DNA of 64,000 nt from Gerris lacustris. Lineage: Eukaryota; Arthropoda; Insecta; Hemiptera; Gerridae. Position numbers and translations under genes: made by a program. The notes below the pieces were generated by a model, which ran no database searches, was not told where the DNA came from, and saw only the letters and a list, made by a program, of their open reading frames with translations. Numbering within the stretch: the stretch's first letter is position 1; each line of letters starts with the position of its first letter. Below, in pieces: positions 45,949-57,742 of the stretch. Where the stretch lies: positions 102,489,511-102,553,510 of the forward strand of contig OX578277.1 of assembly GCA_951217055.1 (NCBI GenBank). The letters run 5' to 3'.

Positions 45949-46415
45949 CGAACATTGAATTAAAGAAAAAGACATCCTTGTGGAAAACAGTTGTACTGCC
46001 AGTACTCATATATGGTTGTGAAACATGGACCATCACCAATGACATAGTAGGAAAAATAAGAAGGACAGTAAGGAGTATGGAACGCAGAATGTTAGGAGTA
46101 ACGAGACTAGAGAGGAAAACAAAGAAATGGATAAGAGAGAGTTCTGGAATGGAGGATGTAGCGCAGTTTGTAACTGCTAGAAAATGGAAATGGGCTGGCC
46201 ACATCGCAAGAGTCAAGGACGGAAGGTGGACCAAAGCACTGTTAGAATGGTGGCCAATGGATCGCACTAGAAAACGAGGCAGACCTCCTACAAGATGGGA
46301 CCATGAATTTAGGGCAGTCTGTGGAGAGTCAACGTGGATGAGAGTAGCTCAGGAGCGCAGAGAGTGGAAGAGGATGACACACGTCTACTCACAAGTGTAC
46401 CTTCCACCTGAATAA
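45945..46415 (+). pseudogene. 3' end of a non-LTR retrotransposon ORF2
   Basis: One open frame reads [94 protein letters not shown] and stops at 46413-46415. This is the post-RT tail of a non-LTR retrotransposon with the LIYG-ETW, M-RRMLG, WKWAGHIAR and GRPP-RW landmarks. Only about 155 residues remain. The reverse transcriptase and endonuclease parts are missing, the 5' edge being the (AT)n tract. The frame itself has no stop, so this is the best-preserved coding relic in the window. It continues past the stop into AATAA-rich DNA; a clear tail repeat was not seen. Confidence 0.88.
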
Positions 46416-46733
46416 TAATCGACGAATAAATAAGGAAATAGCAATAGTAAATAAAATTAACATCAATAAAGAAAATCAGAATAAAGGATAAATACTGTAT
46501 AAAGGATTATTCATTATAACAAAAAAGTATCTATGTTAAAATATATATTAAGTGAGCGCCTAAAGACACAAGTATCTTTAAAAAGTAAATTCTTATATTA
46601 AAAATGTTTGTAATAATAAACCCCAAAGGGGGTTTCCTCGGCCAAGGCCGATTTACCAACACTTAAAACAATGTAATATGTATAAGTGTATATGTATATA
46701 TTATTGGTAGTAAATGGATCTATCTATCTATCT

Positions 46734-46737
<4 letters not shown>
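46416..46737. other. AT-rich spacer
   Basis: Nothing recognised except a (CTAT)n run at 46720-46736 leading into the next (AT)n tract. Confidence 0.4.

Positions 46738-46792
<55 letters not shown>
46738..46792. repeat. (AT)n tract
   Basis: About 27 TA units, preceded by (ATCT)n. Confidence 0.95.
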
Positions 46793-46796
<4 letters not shown>

Positions 46797-47076
46797 CACA
46801 GAAGAATAAATAAAATAAACACCCTCCGACTACTTTCAACTGTACATTTTATTTATTTATATTAAATGTTTATCATATACACAAATACAAGAAATACAGG
46901 TTGTCCGGTATGGAAAGTACGGGATTGTTATTAGATGCAAAACAACTTAGTGTACGGCGGTATGAATCAAACGTACAAAGAAAGTTGTTTGCCTTCTCTA
47001 ACAAGTACAGACCTACTTTTTCCTTTTTGATCATAACAGATTCAGGAATACGCCACAGTTCCCATTATACATACAT

Positions 47077-47945
<869 letters not shown>

Positions 47946-48120
47946 TCATTTATATTAATCGAGTAGTGTCTCGACGACGTCGACAACTCACCTTGAAATG
48001 ATTTGTTATTGCTAAGCTAAGGCAACCACATTTATTCCAATAAAAATAAATATTCATTTTGATTTGTAGGTCTTTAAATAGATATAATAACTTATCTAAA
48101 TTAATTTCATTTTACTTATT

Positions 48121-49216
48121 CAGGGTTCACACTTAAAATTTGATTTTGATTTCCCTGGCATTCCCTGACTTTCCCTGACTATGTTGATAATTTTTCCCTG
48201 ACCAATGAAAAAAAAAAAAAGAAAAAGAATAACAATCTCGTAAATTTAACGGAAATATTTATTCTAAATGGTATGAATACATATGTGCCACTTAAAGTAA
48301 TGTAAAACCTTAATAAACATTAAAATGTCACCACAGTTTAATCTTTTTTTTTTGTTAATTAATAGTTTAATCTTGTTAATTAAAGTAAAAATATTAAGAA
48401 AAGGGTTTTTTTCTTTAAGTAAAATGCATTAATACCTAAATATAATTTAACAGTAAGTAACTAATATACCTAATATAGTATAATATATTTAATATTTTTT
48501 AAAAAATCATAAAATATGGCCACCTCAATACGATTAGTAGGGCTTAGAGGTGTAAAAAACGTTGTTTTTTTTCGCACTCTACTGGAAATATAGAGGCCCG
48601 TGGTTCAAATCCCGGCGCTGGAGTGTATTTTTCTCTTTCTGTTTCCCGTAGTTAATAATAATTATAATTTGATTTAAATTAAAATTTAATCTTTCCGTAG
48701 TATGAATACTACCAAAATCGTATAATATGAACTTCAAATTGATTGTACTAGGTACAGGTATACTAATTGGGTACTTTAGAATTGTAAGCGTTATTTCTCG
48801 GTCTAGTTCTATGTCATTAATGTTGACTTCTAAGACTTGTGAAAATTGAAAGCTTCCCGTAGTTAATAATAATTATAATTTGATTAAAATAAAATTTAAT
48901 CTTTCCGTAGTATGAATACTACCAAAATCATATAATATGAATGCCTTTTTTTATCTACATCTCTAGTGGGGCTACATAAATAACCAAATGTTTTTGTTGT
49001 ATAAACCCAGAATTAGATAATGTGTTGCGGTTAGTTTATTTCTATTTATTTTATAGAGTATTGACAAATTTGGTTTCCCTGACTTTTGGCTTGATTTACC
49101 TAAAGTTCGGTTATTTTCCCTGATATTAGGGCTATTTCAAAAAGTTTCCCTGACTTTCCCTGACCTAATTTTATTTCCCTGACATTCCCTGATTTTCCAG
49201 GTCAGTGTGAACCCTG
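48121..49216. mobile_element. hAT-type non-autonomous element
   Basis: A 13-bp perfect terminal inverted repeat CAGGGTTCACACT. Subterminal regions carry many direct TTCCCTGAC motifs (at least four at each side), which in hAT elements can be transposase-binding repeats. Length 1096 bp, no transposase ORF. Target duplication is ambiguous (TACTTATT against TTATTTTA). Confidence 0.8.
48598..48950 (+). mobile_element. SINE 3' half plus a second tail copy
   Basis: GTGGTTCAAATCCCGGCGC (B box of a tRNA-like head), then TTTCCCGTAGTTAATAATAA and TTTCCGTAGTATGAATACTA. The tail alone is repeated at 48853-48945. It is the same family as 10484-10660 and is nested in the hAT element. Confidence 0.65.
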
Positions 49217-49277
49217 TTATTTTAATTTTTTTTTCTAAATATAAAATTAAGCATGTGGCCACGGGCTTAACGGGTAA

Positions 49278-50674
49278 TAAAGAAATGAGCTTGGAGCTTA
49301 TTTAAAGGTCCACCTACGTAGGTTAAGATAATCAATATGAAAACCCACTTAATTAACGTTGCTGGGGAAGCTACAGTAATTCTCAAGACTTATTCATCCA
49401 AATAACAATGGTTAAGGGAAGTCCGTTGTTTGGGCCTCAAAAATTACATCCTTTGAGGAATCCCAAACAACAGTTAAGCTAAAACAACATTGCAGACCCG
49501 AAAAATAGCCCTTTAATATCACATTGCCAAGGATATCTTTAAAAAACTTTTTGCATACGAGTCTGCAAGACAGTGAAACATTTTCATGTAACGCTGTTTG
49601 GAGTCGTTATTTGGTAACGCTTTTTGGTGTTGTTTTTTGGTAACGTTTTTCGAGTTTATGTGCCAAAGTAAAGACATGAAAATGTCAAAAAATTCGAGGG
49701 TGCAGATTCATGCGCATGTAAATTAGGAATTAAATCTAACATATGTTGTGACGAAGAAAGAAAGTACTTTTCTTCTTTTCCAGTTTATTTAGAAGAAATC
49801 TTTTAGCTTCTTCACTATTATTTTTATAATAAATGCAAAAAATTATAGTCAAACAAAAATAAAAAATAAATTTTATGTACATGTAAGTTTTTAGGAATAA
49901 AATTCTAAGGGTTATGGCGTTTGTCCGATGCAAATCAGAGCAGTAGAACAGAAGTTGTACTTGGGGGAGGGGCGCCACTGGGGCTCGTGAGCGATTACTG
50001 GAATGGTAGCGAGAAGCGAAGAGAGTGAGACGTGGCAGGAAGCTGATCGGGAGGGCAGGGGTGGGTAGGCCCTATCAAGCGTGGTAGTGGGAGTCAATAT
50101 ACCTACTGAGAGCGGGCAGACTCGATTGAACACCTCCTATATCTTCCTAACTCCCTGTCCCTATATCTTACACGTGTAACGCTTTTCGATGTTATGTGCC
50201 ATAGCCAAGACATGAAAATGTCAATAATACTTACATGCATAAATTTACATTAATATGATGGCATGTTTACAAGACTTCTGTCATTTGTTTTGTGCCTCTC
50301 GCACTCGTGGCATGTGTTTGGCTGTCGAGAGCACACAAATAAATTAATAAATATTGTAAACAAATATAGCCGATATAAGAGGAGAATTTAAATGTTTGCT
50401 ACGCGAGTTCTTTATGCACTGCATGACCAGCAATAATGCCATTTCACAGGCTAGGTACCCACCAATAAATACTGATCTGAATATCTAATATTACTCTCGT
50501 TTCCTGCAAGCATTAACATACTGGCAACCAAACATCAATAAATATGACTGGTACTCGACTTGTACGGCCTCCTTTTAAATTCTTATAGACAACAAACACT
50601 GTCAATTTGAAAACATCAAAATATATACTCAAATTTACTTTCCCTCACATATAGTGTGACCCCGGATCGGGGTT
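49278..50674. repeat. Spacer with a direct repeat around a GC-rich patch
   Basis: 49637-49689 and 50177-50225 share TTATGTGCCA, AGACATGAAAATGTCAA. Between them, 49915-50160 is GC-rich with no recognisable coding family. Short tandem TGGTAACGCTTTTTGGTGTT lies just before. Confidence 0.5.
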
Positions 50675-51215
50675 GCCAATGAAAAAAATACTTTGCTAAT
50701 TAGAGTGGCATATAGCTTCCTCGTGTTATATTTTGTATACTTTAATGATTTTATACTATTAAAACCTATTATTGTCAAATTTATCTCATTTTTCCCCGTT
50801 TTTTAAAACTGTCAGAATTGTTTTGATTTTCTACATTAATTAAGTATCGATTTAGCAAAATTTAAGGGGCGCAGACGATTGAAATTAATCTGAGGCCATC
50901 TGCAGGCTACTTTCGACAAACAATCCGAATTTCATAAAAATCAGATAAGTGCTTTTGAAGATATAAGTGTAAATATATGTATGTTTGGGCGAATGTGGAA
51001 GACAAAGAAATAGGCGCAGAAGGTTGAAATTTATATGGGACCAACAATTGGCTAATTATGACCTATACCACCCAAATTTCAAGAAAATCAGATGAGTAGT
51101 TTTTAAGTTATATTGGTTTGCAAATATTGAGACAGGGCGACAAACAGACACGGAACCAAAAATGTTCTCTGATGTCTAAAACGAATTTCTGTCTTGAAAT
51201 TTTGGAAATTGGAGC
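50675..51215 (+). mobile_element. Family B, plus (near full length)
   Basis: AATTAGAGTGGCATATAGCT, CTACTTTCGACAAACAATCC, TTTTGAAGATATAAGTGTAA, GGGCGACAAACAGACACGG, then a C run of 19 (51229-51247) where the 3' end should be. Confidence 0.85.
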
Positions 51216-51247
51216 CATAAAAAATTACCCCCCCCCCCCCCCCCCCC

Positions 51248-51694
51248 CTCATTATTCGTTTAAAGGATTATTTAAAAAATAAAAAACATATTTAACTTTT
51301 TGTCGATTTTTTTCTTTAAATGAACAATATTATATTTTTACAGGCTGCGATCAGGGGTAAAGACAAATCCTAAAAGATAAAAAAAGTTAGAATTTAGACC
51401 TGTGGGAGTTCTCTCAAGCAAGTGGTTATCACTTTCAATTATAATCAAGGGTCATAGGACATTATGACTCATTTAATTTACTACACATTACATAAGAAAC
51501 TAAAATACTACCTCCAAAGAGGAATTAAAATTATAATTGATATATTGTGCACAACAACTTAATTTGCCTCCTAATATTTATATTTATTGATATCGACTGT
51601 GAATGAAACAGAATTTAAGAAGAGCGAGGACCTGCCAAAAGTAAAAATTAAGTTTCAGAATTATCGGCCATTCGGAAAATATATTAGTTTCTTT
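51248..51694. other. AT-rich spacer
   Basis: Nothing recognised. Confidence 0.4.
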
Positions 51695-52080
51695 AAGGTA
51701 TAATAATATAATGAACTGAAAACAATGTCATTCTAGTATTAGGTATACCTTGAAGAATGAAAAATATTTCCTTCTTTAAGGTTTAATGCAGTAATGAATA
51801 AAGAATAATGTCATTCTTATATTATACTTTGAAGAATGAAATATATTTCCTTCTTCAAGGTATAATACAATAATGAACTGAAAATAATGTCATTCTTATA
51901 TTATACCTTGAAGAATTAAACATATTTTCTTCTTCAAGGTATAATACAATAATGAACTGAAAATAATGTCATTCTTATATTATACCTTGAAGAATTAAAC
52001 ATATTTTCTTCTTCAAGGTATAATACAATTATGAACTAAGAATAATGTCATTCTTGCATTATACCTTGAAGAAGGAAAAA
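51695..52080. repeat. About 80-bp minisatellite with hairpin in each unit
   Basis: About five units. Each has TAATGTCATTCTTATATTAT and an inverted pair ATACCTTGAAGAA/TTCTTCAAGGTAT about 20 bp apart, so every unit can extrude a stem. Confidence 0.9.
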
Positions 52081-52304
52081 ATATTTTCCGGTACGTCGGA
52101 TTATTTTACGGGAAGTCTGTTTAAACAATAGTATATTACGCGTCTAGTGCGGAAAGTAGTATTTTGCATGTGAGTGTGGAGTTTGCACCCGAGCGATAGC
52201 GAGGGTAGTAAAACCACACGAGCAAAGCAAAATGCAGTTTTCGCACGAGTTGCATACCGTACTTTATCTACGATTGTTGTATTTTAATAATAAATACGGA
52301 AAAA

Positions 52305-52452
52305 ATATTTAATAAACTTTCTGTATGTAAGTTCGTAGATTTCTCTTTTGATAAAGATGGCATTAATTCATTAGTTGTATTTTGTGCCGAATTAATTATT
52401 TCGGGAGGAGTATTATTCTCCTCATTTTCGTCTTATCACTTAAATCACTCAT
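52305..52452 (-). pseudogene. Recombinase-like ORF start, minus copy in E2
   Basis: The ATG at 52452 reads MSDLSD, then a single-base difference shifts the frame. In the next frame DENEENNTPPEIINSAQNTT and NELMPSLSKE are recognisable. It is the same N-terminal piece as at 9923 and ends at the same family-wide breakpoint. Non-functional. Confidence 0.45.
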
Positions 52453-52775
52453 TGTTTTTCACAAAAAACTCGATATAAACAGTTACTTTAATTTAACAAC
52501 CAGCAAATTAGTTTTTTTTATCTACGATTGATACGAAATATAAACATTATATCTCTGTTTAGATGCGTAGAAAGTGATTATTTACGTACTTGTATTCATT
52601 GCGCATGCGCGTCTCATAGTTCTGAATAATTCCTCTTCTTTACCACACTAGTGCGGTAAAGAAGAGGAATTCTTCAGCTTTACGCACGATTAGAGAGTTT
52701 GTTTACCTTTAACAAAATTAATTTGCTATTGTTTTATTAAAATAACTGTTTATATCGAGTTTTTAGTGAAAAACA

Positions 52776-52925
52776 ATGAATGAATCAAGTGGCTTTGACG
52801 AAAATGTAGAGAATAATACTCCTCCAGAAATAATTAATTCGGCAACAAATACAACTCAAGATTAATGCCATCTTTATCAAGAGAAGAGATACGAACTTAC
52901 ATGCAGCAAGTTTATTTTTATCTGT
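52776..52925 (+). pseudogene. Recombinase-like ORF start, plus copy in E2
   Basis: The ATG at 52776 reads MNESSGFDENVENNTPPEII, NSATNTTQD and then a stop. The downstream RYELT-SKFI is present in a shifted frame. Same relic as at 9923, with no catalytic part. Confidence 0.45.
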
Positions 52926-53285
52926 ATTTATTATTTAAATCTAACAATCGTAGATAAAGTACGGTACGCAACTCGTGCGAAAACGGCATTTTGCATTGCT
53001 CGTGTGGTTTTACAACCCTCGCTGTCGCTCGGGTGCAAACTCCACACTCGCATGCAAAATGCTACTTTCCGCACTTGACGCGTAATGTACTATTAGGTGT
53101 AAACAAACTCGCTAATCGTGCGTAAAGGTGAAGAATTCTTTTTTACCGCCCTAGGGTGGAAAAAAGAGGAATTATAAAAACGCGCATGCGCAATGAATAC
53201 AGGTACGTAAAGAATCACTTTCTACGCATCTAAACAGAGATACAATGTTTGTAATTCGTATCAATCGTAGATAAAATTTTTTATG

Positions 53286-54439
53286 TATCGTTAAACAATA
53301 AATATAATATTTATGTTGTTTACAGGTTTAACAATTTATTAAGTTATTTTTTACGGATCTTATCATTGTGGTATTGCATTTTAAATGTGCTATCATATAA
53401 TTTAATTAAACTGTTAAACATCTGTGGCGAATGTGGCTTTTAAAGATAGGGTATTCTTAGAAAACCGATTATTTCCCAACTCAGCAAAGTGTAAATAGAT
53501 TAAATGTACCAAAATATACAACTATTTATATACAACAAAAAAAAGAGAAAAATATCTGGGTTCCTTACTTCCAAAAAGAGAAAGAATAAGGGAAAGTATT
53601 TGGTAAAAAAAAAAGATCAGCTGATTAAATTAAAAGAAAAAGAAAACAATGTTATCAAACAAATTCTAAACATTCGATAAAAAAAAAGAAGAAGTTTTAA
53701 TTAATTTACATTACTGGATTCTCCAGTAAACAACATTTAAAATATTATTAGAATCAACAAAAGGTTTATTTTTAATTTGCGGAGGCCCAGATTGGGGCGA
53801 GAACCCCCTAGAGATGGCCCCCGACTGATGACTTTGAATCCAGACATTCAGACAGACGGATTTTAGCAAGTCAAAGCACCTAGCAAGGGATCCAGACTAC
53901 ATATACATTATCATTTGAGATGTTATTCCCAATATCTAAGCTACAGCTCCTAACATCAGCCAAAACAAGAAATATACAAGACAAATAACATCATTCAGAC
54001 ATTACATACTCAACACTTCCATTCTCTACAAATACATCCTTTTTTTTCTCGATTATTTCCTTCAAATAAATTTAATGTTTATACTGATACAACGTAAACA
54101 ACAATTAAAAATGTTTATAATGTTATAATATCATACTTTTAGGGTGATAAAACAAAATCTCATTAGTTCAGTTATAATTAAAATGTTTTTTTCATGTATT
54201 TCCTTATCTATTAGAGGCTAAAATTCAGCCTCTTCACGCACCTATCTATCAATGTGCTAACGATTTTAAAACATTTCCGTCTCTAGGAGTTCCAACTAAA
54301 AATATTTTAATTGAGACTAAAGTTTCTAGAAGAGCTCCTCAAGTCTCCAGGAACTGATTCCATAAGAGTTTTATATATTTCTATATCTAAAAAGTTAAAT
54401 TTTGTCTGACCTCTTCAATCTTAAAAGGCTTCAAACTAC
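53286..54439. other. AT-rich spacer
   Basis: No repeat recognised. 54318-54360 (LKSPGTDSI in plus) faintly resembles a reverse transcriptase finger motif but is too short to call. Confidence 0.35.
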
Positions 54440-54850
54440 GCGCAAGTCCGACCCCAGCGAGAGCGTATTCTCACAGCGGGCGAGTCCGAGCGAGGCTTAA
54501 TCGACCCTAGTAAGTGCGTATATACGCACTGGAGGCGAGTCTGAGCGAGGCTTAATCGACCCTAGTAAGTGCGTATATACGCACTGGAGGCGAGTCTGAG
54601 CGAGGCTTAATCGACCCTAGTAAGTGCGTATATTCGCACTGGAGGCGAGACCGAGCGAGGCTTAATCGACCCTAGTAAGTGCGTATATTCACACTGGAGA
54701 CGAGTCCGAGCGAGGCTTAATCGACCCTAGTAAGTACGTATATTCGCACTGGAGGCGAGTCTGAGCGAGGCTTAATCGACCCTATAGTAAGTGCGTATAT
54801 TCGCACTGGAGGCGAGTCCGACCCTTGCGAGTGCGTATTTAAACTTCGGG
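54440..54850. repeat. 55-bp minisatellite with palindrome, about 7 units
   Basis: Unit GGCGAGTCTGAGCGAGGCTT, AATCGACCCTAGTAAGTGCG, TATATACGCACTGGA. Two units hold the perfect palindrome AGTGCGTATATACGCACT; others carry TATTCGCACT, which breaks it. A minus frame with repeated SDSPPVRIYALT is a by-product. Confidence 0.95.
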
Positions 54851-55660
54851 CGAGTCTGAGCGAGGCCGTCGCCGAATGGCCGATCAACTTCCAGTCACTT
54901 ACCACCCTGAAGTCTCAAATTAAAGCTTGAAAAAATCTACAAGAAATGTTATATGTTTTGTCCTATCTAGTATAGTTTTCCAAGTAATTTATCGGCCGCC
55001 GTAAACGCGTTTATGTTATGTTTGATTACTCGGCCGTACTCGCTCGCTGTTCAATGTGAATAGCCTCATGTTGATTCATGTTGTTGTTTCATAAGCCACC
55101 TTAAGTACCCCCCTCCTTAAGAACTTATATGTTCTTTTCGTCCACGTAGAAAGATTACTTTTTAACAAATCGGTTTTTAGGAAACAAATACTCCCTCCCC
55201 GATCAATTAAATGAATATTACATATGAAATTATGCACCCTAAAAACAAATCTATTGTAAGATAATATCATTATTTCAATTTATTTCTAGGTTTCACTCAA
55301 TTATAAGACAATTTTGTTTAATATAATTATTAAAAATAAATTAAGAAATAAAAAAATAAAAATTGAAGGGGTTTTCATTTTAATAATTATCCTTTCCCTT
55401 TTAATTAATTAACGAAGTCAACCTGCTCAGTCTATTCTGAGAATAATTATAAATAAATTGGAACAAAAGCGGTGTTCTTCTGTGTAAATGTATAATGTTA
55501 AAGAACTATTTCTCTTAATAAAAAAATATTGAAAAAATGTTTGATTTCCATTTCAACTTTAATTAATTGAAATTTAATTCTCGACTCTTTAATTGTCTTT
55601 CAATAAGATAAGATAAAGAGTGGAAAAGGGTCGAATTAAATTCCTATACAAAGTGTGTTC
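54851..55660. other. AT-rich spacer
   Basis: Nothing recognised. Confidence 0.4.
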
Positions 55661-55935
55661 AATAGTAGTAGTAGAAGTAGTAATAAGGGCCTAGTACTAG
55701 TACTAGACGGGTAGGACGAACCACTTGTTCGAACCTAGCAATTAGGCCATCACTTAGGCCCATTTTACTAGCCCCGTGGTAGAGTTGCAGCCACTTCACA
55801 CATCGTACCGTATGTACCGCCGAAGCGAGTATGACGTGATCAATAGTGAGCCATTTAAATAAGAGCGTCACGGCGAGGAATCGAGCCCCATCTCGTACCG
55901 CTCATGATTCAGTGACGGCCGAGCAGACGTGGTAA
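55661..55935 (-). mobile_element. tRNA-derived SINE, minus
   Basis: The minus-strand head (55933-55867) has TGCTCGGCCGTCACTGAATC, then GAGCGG (D-arm-like) and GGGGCTCGATTCCTCGCC (B box and T arm). The body runs through GTGGCTGCAACTCTACCACG. The tail is a (TAC)n/(TTC)-type repeat at 55661-55682, as usual for tRNA SINEs with simple-repeat tails. Confidence 0.6.
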
Positions 55936-56123
55936 GTAATTTAACCCACACGATCACGCTGGTTCTGGGACTGAATTTTTTTGAGCGAAGCCAGTGTTGC
56001 TATCTCTCGGACAACTATATATCTATGTAGAATGAACCTTCCTCTACTGCCCATAATTATTTTGTTGCAGTATAGTTGGCAATCTTGCCTCGTGTATTAG
56101 TGATCTGCGTTGTTGTTTACAAA

Positions 56124-56275
56124 ATGGAGAACGTGTAGCAATCAAGTTTGTTTTTTTTAAAATGCAGCAAAGCAGCGGCTGAGATGATGCAAAAAGTGTA
56201 TGGACTAGATTTCCTTGGTCAAAGCAGTGTCAAAGTGTTCAAATTATTTAGGCATTTCAAAAATACTCGTGAGGC
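56124..56275 (+). pseudogene. N-terminal helix-turn-helix of a mariner-type transposase
   Basis: From ATGGAGAACG at 56124 the frame reads MENV, a stop, then QSSLFFLKCSKAAAEMMQKV, YGLDFLGQSSVKVFKLFRHF, KNTREA. The layout FKLGKSA-ET-EMLQK-YG, L--S-V--W--RFK-GR is the first helix-turn-helix (HTH_48 type) of mariner/SETMAR-like transposases, which binds the terminal repeats. The stop at codon 5 and loss of the conserved Trp in the third helix mark decay. The DDD catalytic half is gone; the Helitron and unrelated sequence follow. This is a different family from the element at 11520-12094, which keeps only the C-terminal half. Confidence 0.65.
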
Positions 56276-56390
56276 CCCTTGCCTCCCCCCCCCCCTCCAT
56301 ATGGGCGCCCATGCCATAAACTATAATCTATTTAATCTGGAACTTTTCATCTTTATGGATTTACGTCGAAAAAATTCTAGCTTTAAATTA

Positions 56391-56602
56391 CTAGCCGTTA
56401 AGCTCTTGGCCACAGGCTTAATTTTATACTTAGAAAAAGTAAAATGAAGTAAATTAATTTAGATAAGTTATTATATCTATTTATTGACCAACAAAACAAA
56501 CATTTATTTTTATTGGAATAAGTGTGGTTACCTTAGCTTAGCAATAAAAAAAATTTCGAGGTGAGTCGTCGCCGTCGGGACATTACTCGATTATATAAAT
56601 GA
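56391..56602 (-). mobile_element. Helitron family C, copy C6, nested in mariner relic
   Basis: The minus strand starts A|TCATTTATATAATCGAGTAA at 56602 and ends GAGCTTAACGG CTAG|T at 56391. It has the canonical CTAG end. Length 212 bp. Confidence 0.82.
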
Positions 56603-56912
56603 TAGCTGAAATAGTTTTAATGAAATAGTATTATTATAACGAAAGAATAAACCCAAACGCTCGAGGAGTTTGCTCAAAAAGCGTTCACGCCATACGCGAA
56701 TAAACAACAAATCCCCTTTGATGTAACGACTTCACCCGTACCGTTCACAACGCGGTACCGTTCACACTGGACGCGCTTAGGATTTAAGCTCAAGCCAATG
56801 TGATGATTTTTTTTGGTATACTTAAATAAATAAATCACAACAAAACAATTACAGACAGTAGAGAAAGCTTCATTGTACATAGTTCTATAGATGTCCGAGA
56901 GATAACACCACT

Positions 56913-57114
56913 TGTTTCACATAAAACAAATCCAATACCGGAACTTATTGAAACGCACTGCGTTTGCTAAACTTAATTTATAAATAAATATTTCAGACGA
57001 GAACTAATATAATATGTAGACAGGTAAAATAATGGGATACAGCAAATTATAATAAAGTACTAAGAGGCACTCATGAGAAAACATTTTGAAGTGTACATCT
57101 TCGTATATGTTTAT
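56913..57114. other. Short spacer
   Basis: Nothing recognised. Confidence 0.4.
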
Positions 57115-57455
57115 ATTATCGAGTTTTTAGTAAGAAACAATTATTGATTTAAGCGTCATTATGACGAAAATGAGGAGAATAATACGCCTCCCAAAATAAT
57201 TAATTCGGCACAAAATACAACTAATGAACTAATGTCATCTTTATCGAGAAATTACATACAGGAAGTTTATTAAATATTTTTTCTGTATTTATTATTAAAA
57301 TCCAACAATCGTATAGATAAAGTACGGTACGCAACTCGTGCGAAAACTGCATTTTGCTTTGCTAGTGTGGTTTTACTACCCTCGCTATCGCTCGGGTGCA
57401 AACCACACTCGCATGCAAAATACTACTTACCGCACTAGACGCGTAATGTATAGTT
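57115..57455 (+). mobile_element. Element E, copy E3 (right part)
   Basis: ATCGAGTTTTTAGTAAGAAA, a decayed ORF start (ATG lost; AATAATTAATTCGGCACAAA, CTAATGTCATCTTTATCGAG), then the terminal hairpin TACGCAACTCGTGCGAAAAC and ACTTACCGCACTAGACGCG. The palindrome end is absent. Confidence 0.75.
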
Positions 57456-57539
57456 GTGAGCATCAATAGACTTTCGAGTAGCAGTGTAAACATGATCGAC
57501 ATGGTGTCTCACACTCCGAGTAAAGTTCTTAATAACAGT

Positions 57540-57742
57540 TTTCTCAGGAATTAGACTTTTCCCGGGAAATCAATAGACTACAAAATAGATTTTTTTTTAT
57601 CAACATCATCAGAACCATTCAACCACCAAGGGGATTTTCTTTTGGACTCAGGGAACCTTGAAACTAGTAAATCGATCAAAATGTCAAAATCGTAATACTT
57701 CCTCTTTATATATATATTCTACGTATACTAGAAAGTAAAAAC
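57540..57742 (-). mobile_element. Degenerate family A copy, minus
   Basis: TTCTCAGGAATTAGACTTTT, CCCGGGAAATC, TTTTGGACTCAGGGAACCTT and AGAAAGTAAAAA-type end near 57740. Confidence 0.6.

Larger units (their letters stand above)
47946..49277 (+). mobile_element. Helitron family C, copy C5, split by a hAT element
   Basis: Left part 47946-48120 (A|TCATTTATATTAATCGAGTA) and right part 49217-49277 (AAGCATGTGGCCACGGGCTT, AACGGGTAA|T) make one C element once 48121-49216 is removed. Its terminal CTCG is changed to GTAA. Confidence 0.8.
52130..53285. mobile_element. Element E, head-to-head composite (E2)
   Basis: Order: terminal hairpin (minus) 52137-52260, ORF start (minus) about 52305-52452, palindrome region 52515-52690, ORF start (plus) from 52776, terminal hairpin (plus) 52963-53093, then a second palindrome region in reverse 53096-53285. 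Landmarks: TACGATTGATACGAAATATA, CATTGCGCATGCGCG, CAACTCGTGCGAAAACGG. Confidence 0.8.
55993..56912 (+). mobile_element. Mariner/Tc1-type relic carrying a Helitron
   Basis: Inverted ends AGTGTTGCTATCTCTCGGAC and the complement of AGTGGTGTTATCTCTCGGAC. An N-terminal transposase helix-turn-helix lies inside. Length 920 bp including a 212-bp C Helitron. No TA duplication is clear at the present ends. Confidence 0.65.

Noticed and set aside
49912..50133. GC-rich 73-codon minus frame as an exon
   Set aside because: No family resemblance, low-complexity Pro/Ser content and no clear splice sites; it lies between direct repeats.
54318..54360. Reverse transcriptase finger motif LKSPGTDSI
   Set aside because: Only nine residues, with no flanking RT motifs in any frame.
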